This document shows positions 57,701-64,000 of a stretch of 64,000 nt of DNA, piece by piece. The translations under genes and the position numbers were made by a program. Source of the stretch: Candidatus Saccharimonadota bacterium (GTDB taxonomy: Bacteria; Patescibacteriota; Saccharimonadia; Saccharimonadales; UBA4665); assembly GCA_028286245.1 (NCBI GenBank), contig JAQBRY010000004.1, positions 248,001 to 312,000 on the forward strand, read 5' to 3'. How positions within the stretch are numbered: position 1 is the first letter of the stretch; the number at the start of each line of letters is the position of its first letter. The notes beneath the pieces are model-generated. The model was not told the origin of the DNA and did not search any database. It worked only from the letters and a program-made list of their open reading frames with translations.

Positions 57701-59635
57701 ATGAAGGGTGCATCGTATTCTCGTCCTAAAGCGCTGGCATACCTTAAGAAGATGCAGGCCGCAGATGGGTCATTTTTAGGGCAGGCTAGCCAGCATACGC
57801 ACAATTTTAGCCAAAGCCGAGTTCACTACACCAGCTTTTTTACGAGCCTAATTGTTTGCAGTCTTGCCGAAATAAAGGGGGCCAGTAGTATTACCCAGAA
57901 AGCGGCCACTTTTTTACTAACGCAAAAAAGTGCCGATTGGTCCTGGAACTACTGGATTACCGGTAGTCCAGATGATCAGAAACGCCCCTACCCCGATGAT
58001 TTGGATGATACAGCCTGCGCGCTCAGTGCACTTTATTTGACCGTTCCAAGAACAGTGGATGGCGCGGTGCTAGGAAACTTTGCACGCCAACTTATCAGCC
58101 AAGAAACTGCGGTTGGCGGCCCATACACCACTTGGCTAGTACAGCCAGCTGCCGAAGAAACCTGGCGTGATGTAGATTGTGCCGTTAATGCTAATATTGG
58201 CTATTTTTTATCGCTCCACAATGTCACCGTGCCAGGGCTGACAAGCTACATTGAATCACTGCTTAGTAGTGATAAACTTCAGTCGCGCTACTATATAGGC
58301 GCGCTGCCAACGCTGTATTTTATTGCACGCTGGTATAAGGGGCCGGCTCAAGCAAAGCTCAGGCAATTAATTGCCCAGCAGCTGCACAATGAGCAGTATG
58401 CTAGTGATCCGCTGGCACTAGCCTTACTATTGGCTGCTGGCTGCCGAGCTGATATTTCTAAAGTTAAGCTAGCCGGCGTATACCACCTGTTGCTTGGCCT
58501 GTACCAGCAAGATCACTGGGCCGCAAGTGCGCTTTACAACGAGCCTCCCGTCGATGGCAAAAATTACTACGCCGGCTCAACTGCATTAACGACAGCCCTA
58601 GCGCTCGAGGCGCTTGACCTGTTTGAAACTTTATCAACAACAGAGGTGGAAACACCACCGGCACTTAAGCCCATCATAGTACCAGATTTGCCAGCCGGCA
58701 GTGATTTACGCAGTAACTATGCTAGCTTGATTCGTGGTGTCATCACGGCAGACGTCCACAACGAAGTCACCCGCATTGGCACCGTCATAGCTCAAGCCTG
58801 CGGTGCCCGATTGGCCCCTGCTCAGCTAAGCCACTTCAATCGCGCCAGCGTAAACGGTTGGGCCGCCTACAGTATTTATGATGATATTATTGATGGCCAG
58901 GTTGATCCGGCGTTGGTAGGGGCAGCCAATGCTGCCCAGCGCCGGATGCTCCATCACTTTAACGCTGCCCTCCCCGACAACCCTCAGTACGCCCAGCTGG
59001 TTGCTCGCACAATGGATGGCATTGATGCCGCCAACACCTGGGAGGCCGTGAGGGCTCGGGCTAAGGTCGCAGACGGTATTGTAAGCTTGGCACGCTTGCC
59101 GCACTACGGCAGCTACCGGCAACTTGCCCGGCGATCATGGGGCCATATCTTGGCACCGATTGGGGTGCTCGTATCGCTCGGCTATGCTGCATCCGGCAAC
59201 GAAGTAACACAACTCTGTCGATTTTTTAGACACTATATTATTGCTCGCCAGTTAAATGATGATGCCCACGATTGGGAAGATGATCTACGAGCAGGTATTA
59301 TAACGGCGGTGATTGTACAGCTTTTAGATGATGCCGGTCTTTCACCGCCAGTGCAGATGACTCTTTCCCGTGATTTGGATAGCCTTAAAGCCTGTTTTTG
59401 GAACTATACCATCCTCTCTGTCACTGCTGATATTGCGCATCACTGCAGTGCCGCCCGGAAGGCGCTGGCAGCCTGTGCGTTTATAGTAGAGCCAAAAGTG
59501 TTAGAAGGCTGGATTAGCAACCTGGAACAATCGGCTGATGCTGCCCTCCACGAACGTCAAGAAGCAAAAGCCTTTATGCAACACTACGCCGGCGAGACCA
59601 ATAAAAAAGCTAGCGTCCGCTCGACTGCAAGCTAG
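57701..59635 (+). CDS. Two-domain terpene cyclase/isoprenyl synthase-like enzyme (DxDD and DDxxD)
   Basis: 644 aa. The N-terminal 310 residues form an alpha/alpha-barrel cyclase domain (LAYLKKMQAADGSFLG is QW-like) with the class II motif DLDDTACAL (D100-L-D102-D103), which in diterpene cyclases protonates a prenyl diphosphate. The C-terminal half (about 340-640) is isoprenyl-synthase-like: IYDDIIDG (D394-D398) and RQLNDDAHDW (Q517-D524, the QxxDDxxD form). One protein could thus cyclise and then ionise or transfer a prenyl group. It follows the kinase by 1 nt, so it is in the two-component operon. Alternative: only one site is active. I know of no such enzyme in Saccharibacteria. Confidence 0.8.
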   Translation: MKGASYSRPKALAYLKKMQAADGSFLGQASQHTHNFSQSRVHYTSFFTSLIVCSLAEIKGASSITQKAATFLLTQKSADWSWNYWITGSPDDQKRPYPDDLDDTACALSALYLTVPRTVDGAVLGNFARQLISQETAVGGPYTTWLVQPAAEETWRDVDCAVNANIGYFLSLHNVTVPGLTSYIESLLSSDKLQSRYYIGALPTLYFIARWYKGPAQAKLRQLIAQQLHNEQYASDPLALALLLAAGCRADISKVKLAGVYHLLLGLYQQDHWAASALYNEPPVDGKNYYAGSTALTTALALEALDLFETLSTTEVETPPALKPIIVPDLPAGSDLRSNYASLIRGVITADVHNEVTRIGTVIAQACGARLAPAQLSHFNRASVNGWAAYSIYDDIIDGQVDPALVGAANAAQRRMLHHFNAALPDNPQYAQLVARTMDGIDAANTWEAVRARAKVADGIVSLARLPHYGSYRQLARRSWGHILAPIGVLVSLGYAASGNEVTQLCRFFRHYIIARQLNDDAHDWEDDLRAGIITAVIVQLLDDAGLSPPVQMTLSRDLDSLKACFWNYTILSVTADIAHHCSAARKALAACAFIVEPKVLEGWISNLEQSADAALHERQEAKAFMQHYAGETNKKASVRSTAS

Positions 59636-60095
59636 AGCCATCAGATACACTGACAGTACTAACTGTAACAATCTGCTTAGTAGACGGCCGGTATAAAATT
59701 GCTTCTTTTTGACCACTGTACACAATAACTTTATCGCCGTCTTGAGCTTTCTTAAAAAAGCTCTGATTCGCTAATTTAGCAGCGTTCGTAACCGTTGCTA
59801 CCGTCGGAGTTTCGTTTGTGGGCAAAATAATTACCCTACTCACATCCTTTAACAAACCCGACACGCGGGCGTTTTGGCTCCCACCCTGTAGTTTATTTTG
59901 AGCTTGGCGATACTGAATAAACATAAATACACTAATGATCACTAAAACGGCGGTGATAAGCCAGGGAAGCTGCTTCTTAGTAACATGCACCGAAGGCGTA
60001 GGCAGCTTAAGCGACTTTTTAGGTGGTTTAGGTACCTTGTCTGGTGCTAGGGATGGCGTAATGTATGTCCGGGTCGTAGATGATGTGGTGGGCAT
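59610..60095 (-). CDS. Membrane-anchored hypothetical protein, 161 aa
   Basis: A Pro/Thr-rich cytoplasmic N-terminus (TPSLAPDKVPKPPKKSLKLPTPS), one membrane helix (about 45-62) and an extracytoplasmic domain of about 95 residues with DGDKVIVYSGQKEAILYRPSTKQIV. Such short anchored proteins are common near surface genes in this phylum, but no family is recognised. The last 26 bp overlap the cyclase-like gene (convergent). Confidence 0.6.
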   Translation of the reverse strand: MPTTSSTTRTYITPSLAPDKVPKPPKKSLKLPTPSVHVTKKQLPWLITAVLVIISVFMFIQYRQAQNKLQGGSQNARVSGLLKDVSRVIILPTNETPTVATVTNAAKLANQSFFKKAQDGDKVIVYSGQKEAILYRPSTKQIVTVSTVSVSDGSSLQSSGR

Positions 60096-60150
60096 GAGGG
60101 GTTCCCGCTATTCATTAACTTTTTATTAAGTTTATCAGAAATAGGGCAAA

Positions 60151-62787
60151 TTATGGAGCGACAGTTGGCGATTCGGCAGGTATAAGCGGATTTTGGGCGG
60201 TGAGCGGGTCGATCACCCCAGTTGCCGTCCAGCTTAAATTCAGATCGGTGGTGGCCGGCGTTTGCAGGGCAATGTCAAAGCCATCTTTGGTGATATTAGC
60301 CAGCGCCACAACCACAAACTGACCATTAACTGGGGTGACGTTCACAATCGGCACTGCCTCATATGCGTTTTTAAAGCTTACGTGCACCGTCTTTTCGTTG
60401 CTACGCACCAAAGCGTAACCGGCGCTATCATTGCTGACGGTAACATGGCCCTGGAATGAAACATCTTGCCTAAATACCGTCTTACCAAAAAATGTCGCTA
60501 GCTTTTGGAAATTACTAAGGCCCGCAATATTTACGTCTCCGCCCACACTTAAACCACCACTTATGGCAGCGTTCGCCATATTAAGTGCGCCATTAAAGTC
60601 GGCGTTACCCGCTTGATCAATACGAACCGTCTGGCTACCACCAGCATCAACCAGGGTAAAGCCTCCTTTTGCAGACAGGCTGCCATCGGCTCGTACGTCA
60701 CCCTTACCGGTTACAGTAAAGCTCGGGCTGCTAAAGATATCCGTATAGCCTGCACCGCCGCTATTATCAACCTTGATGGCTGCAGCCACTACTGTTGAGC
60801 TGCTAGGGTTATCAATGCGTATAGCATCGTCCTTGAGGCTTGGCGCTTCATTTGAGACGGCTAGGCTACTAACGTCATTACTGCCAATGGCAATACTGGC
60901 CTCAGCACCGGTGGCTACTACATTGGCAGGAGTACCGGCATCAATACTAAGGGCACCTTCGGCCGAAAGCTTACCGGTAATGATAGTATCATTTACTCCA
61001 GCTTCAATCGGGCTAATAACGCGGTAGCCGATACCAAGCTGGAGCGTTATCTGCGCAGTAGCCTGCGTGCCATCGTAACTGGTCAGTGCGGTACCAAGCG
61101 TAGGTCCGGACTTAGTGGCCTTCATGGCAAAACCGGGTGTCGATGAGGCGGTCAAATAATCTCCTACAGCAATCGGTCCGTTTTCTAGACTAACATTCAC
61201 AGGCACGCGTCCGGCCAGCGCCATTACCACTGAATGTCCGTCATCCTGGCTAGCTACCGAGTATGGGTCAGTTGATACAACACCAATAGCCGTTGCATCG
61301 TACGATTTGGTAGAGTGTTTAACGCTCTCCGGTTCGTCGCCAACACTTAAAACGTCACCGGGCTGCGGTTGATAGCTACCGCTGTAGTGTACCCATTCAG
61401 CAAAGTCAGCCGTGTTTACCGTTGACGATGCCGTTGCCGGGGTTGCCGCCAAACCCGACCCTACCACCTGCCAAACACCATTCATACGGGCAACCGTAAA
61501 TGACCGGGTATTTGTGGCAGCAGTGGTACTGCTGGCATTGGTAATGGTTGAGACGGTAGTACCGGCAATTTGAATAATAACCGTATGGATTCTAGCCGTG
61601 CCGGTAACACCCTTGGCCGAATTGCCAGTAATGAAGGCGAAGGTACCGTCGGTAGCCGGCAGGCCGGTAATATTAAAGGTGGTCGTAATGGCGGCGTTGG
61701 TAGTGCCACTGTTGGACGACAGGTAATAGGCCAGTGCCGGTGTAGCTTCGGTATAGGTGGTGGTAGCCGTTTCGGTGGCATTAATATCACTAAAATAGCC
61801 GGCGGTTATACTGCCACCAGCAGTAATATTACCGGTGGCATTAGCAACGGTAAATTTGGTACTTTGGATAACGTTGGTCCAGCCCGTACCCACGTTTATG
61901 GCACTGGCTACTCCCGTTCCGGCAGTGATGGCATCAATTCTTAAGCCGTTTACTACCCCCGACGACGTACTGGTTGTTACTACCAGGCGCAGAGCGTCAG
62001 TAGTAGATCCGGCGACGGTGGACGTATTGGTAATATTAACGCGCAGGGCTGAAGTTTGGTAGGCGGCATTAGAAAGGGCGGCGTAGTAATCAATTTGCTG
62101 GGCATTAATTCCATCACCAGTAATCGGAAAACCAACGTTCGTAAAGTTGACCATGTCGGTAGTAGGGACGGCGGCAGCCTGAATTTTGAATATATCCGTA
62201 GCCGCCTGCGTAAAGGTTACCATCCCGCCCGTGGATGTAATGCCGGCAGCAGTAATCGAGGTACCAAAGGTGCCACTACCGCTGACATTTATGTTGCCGG
62301 CCTGCTGACTGCTCGGCGAAAGTTGCACCAGCTGGCTAGCGGCCAAACCGCCAACTTTGTCGGCATTATAGGCAAATGGTACGGACTGGAGCTGTACTCG
62401 GGGCGTCATCTCGCCAGCTGCATCACCATTAAAAGTAATTCCCAGGTAAAGGCTACTGAGCGTATTAAAATCCAGGGGTGTGTTGTTATTACAGGCATTG
62501 GCCGTAAAGAACGAACAGCTGCTACCCAGATTTACTTGAAAAATGCCGGCTGTAACCGCTACGCTACTCTGTGTTTCTGTCCAAACTGCCGTACCGGCGC
62601 TGCTAACGGTATACATCTTAAACAAAAAGGTATAGTTGCCATCAGCCACGTTTGTGCCGTTAGCATTGACCACTTTTCCTTGAAAACTCATGGTAGTAGG
62701 ACTAGCGGCAGAAGCTGGCGCGCTTAGCAAAAAACTCAGCGTCAAGAGTGCGCCAAGCCCGAGTAACCAGCGGCTTATTTTCCCCAT
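60151..62787 (-). CDS. Large secreted surface protein, 878 aa
   Basis: Signal peptide (SRWLLGLGALLTLSFLLSAPASA). Residues about 30-150 contain FQGKVVNANGTNVADGNYTFLFKMY, a fold seen in many bacterial surface proteins with tail-fibre-like C-terminal parts. The middle is low-charge Thr/Ser/Ala repeats with beta-helix-like spacing (GNINVSGSGTFGTSITAAG); the end (about 560-878) repeats SAEGALSIDAG-type and DVSFQGHVTVSN-type segments. No catalytic motifs. Likely adhesin or fibrous surface layer. The ATG at 62787 is preferred over the GTG at 62796. No membrane anchor is seen. Confidence 0.7.
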   Translation of the reverse strand: MGKISRWLLGLGALLTLSFLLSAPASAASPTTMSFQGKVVNANGTNVADGNYTFLFKMYTVSSAGTAVWTETQSSVAVTAGIFQVNLGSSCSFFTANACNNNTPLDFNTLSSLYLGITFNGDAAGEMTPRVQLQSVPFAYNADKVGGLAASQLVQLSPSSQQAGNINVSGSGTFGTSITAAGITSTGGMVTFTQAATDIFKIQAAAVPTTDMVNFTNVGFPITGDGINAQQIDYYAALSNAAYQTSALRVNITNTSTVAGSTTDALRLVVTTSTSSGVVNGLRIDAITAGTGVASAINVGTGWTNVIQSTKFTVANATGNITAGGSITAGYFSDINATETATTTYTEATPALAYYLSSNSGTTNAAITTTFNITGLPATDGTFAFITGNSAKGVTGTARIHTVIIQIAGTTVSTITNASSTTAATNTRSFTVARMNGVWQVVGSGLAATPATASSTVNTADFAEWVHYSGSYQPQPGDVLSVGDEPESVKHSTKSYDATAIGVVSTDPYSVASQDDGHSVVMALAGRVPVNVSLENGPIAVGDYLTASSTPGFAMKATKSGPTLGTALTSYDGTQATAQITLQLGIGYRVISPIEAGVNDTIITGKLSAEGALSIDAGTPANVVATGAEASIAIGSNDVSSLAVSNEAPSLKDDAIRIDNPSSSTVVAAAIKVDNSGGAGYTDIFSSPSFTVTGKGDVRADGSLSAKGGFTLVDAGGSQTVRIDQAGNADFNGALNMANAAISGGLSVGGDVNIAGLSNFQKLATFFGKTVFRQDVSFQGHVTVSNDSAGYALVRSNEKTVHVSFKNAYEAVPIVNVTPVNGQFVVVALANITKDGFDIALQTPATTDLNLSWTATGVIDPLTAQNPLIPAESPTVAP

Positions 62788-62906
62788 TTGTCTCACGAGT
62801 TTTTATCCCATGTTTATTTTTAAATCGTACTCGTAAATCGTATCAAATTTTACAACCAAACACAAGCGTTTTGGATGATTATTTTAGCGCACTTTACAGG
62901 TGTCGT

Positions 62907-63884
62907 TTACCGGCTGGGCCAATGTAATTTTTTGGCTAGTTTGCGCCCAAATATTACCAGTGATTTGCGCTTTATACTAACAACTCCAGCAATGATGATC
63001 ACTAGCAACCATAGAGCGGCACTAGCGTAGATAAAATGCTCGGTCCGGGTAACCGTACGGTCGAGGCCGTCATAGCGATAACTCACTGAAATACTGTAGG
63101 GACCCGGTGGCTCTACGGGACTTGCGGCCAGCCTTTGGAGCGGCACATACATTTGGCGATACGATTCGGGCAGCACAAAGCTGGAGTCGTCGTTAATTAT
63201 CCCCTGAGCTACTACTCTGCCACCGGCATTTTTAAGTTTTACCTGCCCCCGAGGAATAACGTCTACGTTTCCGGGGTTTTGAAACCGTAGCGTAACAGTC
63301 GACGGCAGCGTAAATAGATTGCCGTTCCACGTTATTGTTTTGAGCCGTAAGTCGTAGCGGGCACCGCCCAGCTTATTTACAAATACTAGGCTGGTGAGTT
63401 CTTGCTGAACCGATACCTTATTACCAGAAGTCGGATCTCGATTATTAATACTGGCGATAATTGCCCCGTAGTGGCCGCCCGGTTGGAGCGACAAACGATT
63501 TTGAACCGTTACAAGCACCGATTTGCTGGCGCTAGGCTCAAGTACTACCGAAGTTGATTCTAAGCTAATCCATGAGGTAAGGCCATACTTTTGGGTATAG
63601 TCATTCTCGCCTTGAAAGAGTATGCCGCCCGTTTCGTTTAAAGAGCCAAAATCGCGGGCCGACAGGGCAACTTCCTGCGTAAAATGGGTGTTGTTGGTGA
63701 GCGTTACCGTAAATACCTTTTGGGCATCGGCCTGGTTGATGGTTACCTTCTGTAAAAACGGGCTAATCGCAATACCAGATGCTACCGGCACCGTATTGGG
63801 CGTACTGGCTGCAAAAACCGTAGTAACTGGCACTGCGGCCATGACTACCAGGAGCAGTCCGCCAAGCAGCCAGCGCCTAGGCAC
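62907..63884 (-). CDS. DUF916-like (WxL-interacting) surface protein with C-terminal membrane anchor
   Basis: 325 aa. Signal peptide after PRRWLLGGLLLVVMAAVP. GIAISPFLQKVTINQADAQKVFTVTLTNNT is an N-terminal beta-sandwich strand pattern like DUF916 proteins, which bind WxL proteins or peptidoglycan. A C-terminal membrane helix (about 290-310) and a basic tail hold it in the membrane. The start is uncertain: a GTG at 63884 overlaps the stop of a 38-codon ORF by 8 bp and gives the shortest clean signal peptide; a TTG at 63938 is the longest option. Likely holds WxL-like proteins (such as 52285) at the surface. Confidence 0.7.
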   Translation of the reverse strand: MPRRWLLGGLLLVVMAAVPVTTVFAASTPNTVPVASGIAISPFLQKVTINQADAQKVFTVTLTNNTHFTQEVALSARDFGSLNETGGILFQGENDYTQKYGLTSWISLESTSVVLEPSASKSVLVTVQNRLSLQPGGHYGAIIASINNRDPTSGNKVSVQQELTSLVFVNKLGGARYDLRLKTITWNGNLFTLPSTVTLRFQNPGNVDVIPRGQVKLKNAGGRVVAQGIINDDSSFVLPESYRQMYVPLQRLAASPVEPPGPYSISVSYRYDGLDRTVTRTEHFIYASAALWLLVIIIAGVVSIKRKSLVIFGRKLAKKLHWPSR

Positions 63885-63993
63885 GACCACGTCGCTTATC
63901 GACGCCCAGCTTCGCTTTGGTAACAATTGGGCGTACAAGCAGCATCCAAATGGCGTAGAGAATCAGTAACAGCAATATGACACCGACAGTCAT
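63877..63993 (-). CDS. 38-aa single-helix membrane peptide overlapping the DUF916-like gene
   Basis: MTVGVILLLLILYAIWMLLV plus a basic tail. It overlaps the start of the DUF916-like gene by 8 bp, suggesting coupled translation. Its upstream region is cut by the window edge. No family recognised; it may be a small partner of the DUF916-like protein. Confidence 0.5.
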   Translation of the reverse strand: MTVGVILLLLILYAIWMLLVRPIVTKAKLGVDKRRGRA

Positions 63994-64000
63994 GAGCTTC

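Noticed and set aside
62056-62727. 223-aa plus-strand ORF
   Set aside because: Antisense shadow of the large surface protein; low-complexity, no recognisable features.
1-64000. CRISPR array, rRNA operon or transposase
   Set aside because: No regularly spaced repeats, no rRNA motifs and no transposase/integrase motifs were found in any gene.
1-64000. UGA recoding as glycine (as in Gracilibacteria/SR1)
   Set aside because: Genes end normally at TGA (for example 22155, 56144) and there are no in-frame TGAs in conserved domains.

Overview
The window looks like a chromosome segment of a Candidatus Saccharibacteria (TM7, Patescibacteria) bacterium. Supporting signs are a VirB6-like type IV secretion membrane protein, a type IV pilin-like protein, many cell-surface proteins with a signal peptide and one membrane anchor, a shortened alanyl-tRNA synthetase, few metabolic operons, dense small genes, the standard genetic code (TGA is a stop), and many genes whose ATG lies only 5-9 nt after a -10 box, as in leaderless mRNAs. 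The taxon is an inference from gene content; no rRNA is present.

Layout. 1-4480: the end of a TrkA-type potassium-channel regulator, tRNA-Gln(CTG) with copies of its 3' end behind it, an AT-rich hydrolase gene between imperfect repeats, and six small unrecognised genes. 4500-10550: an Asp-box surface protein, a TetR/DUF4386 divergent pair with palindromic operators, and a degenerate M23-like protein. 11000-17270: a probable exopolysaccharide locus (NodB deacetylase with three repeat modules, processive GT2 synthase, small membrane protein, GH16, GH6). 17280-20100: a very unusual SF2 helicase fused to sigma-70 regions 3 and 4. 20250-24730: an ABM monooxygenase and a GtrB-GtrA-(membrane protein/PIG-L fusion) operon. 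24760-33190: a cation transporter, DinB, an SRPBCC-ArsR pair with operator, three VOC proteins, SDR and PNPOx-like proteins, and a candidate ~135-nt structured RNA at 31787. 33200-34890: a pilin-like operon. 35070-40920: a DMT transporter, a secreted flavoenzyme, a 31-aa membrane peptide, a receiver-only response regulator and a beta-propeller protein. 40970-52270: alaS, the VirB6-like gene, an MFS/MarR divergent pair, a deaminase, and a second receiver-only regulator divergent from a second MFS transporter. 52285-55250: a WxL-like surface protein, PGPGW protein, polyprenyl diphosphate synthase and MsrB. 55419-59635: response regulator, 39-aa peptide, histidine kinase, and a two-domain terpene-cyclase/isoprenyl-synthase protein. 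59610-63993: surface proteins, including a DUF916-like protein.

The most interesting region is 53755-59635. A PhoB-type regulator overlaps a 39-aa peptide ORF with its own strong ribosome-binding site and a tryptophan six residues from its C-terminus. It is followed by a multi-membrane-segment histidine kinase and, 1 nt later, by a protein with a class II cyclase DxDD motif and a C-terminal isoprenyl-synthase-like domain (DDxxD and QxxDDxxD). A separate polyprenyl diphosphate synthase lies 1 kb upstream. This could be a two-component-controlled terpenoid pathway, or a distant functional analogue of the ComQXPA prenylated-peptide quorum-sensing system. The second highlight is the helicase-sigma fusion. 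The third is the widespread leaderless promoter pattern, best seen at 15934 where a perfect TTGACA-N17-TATAAT ends 6 nt before the ATG.
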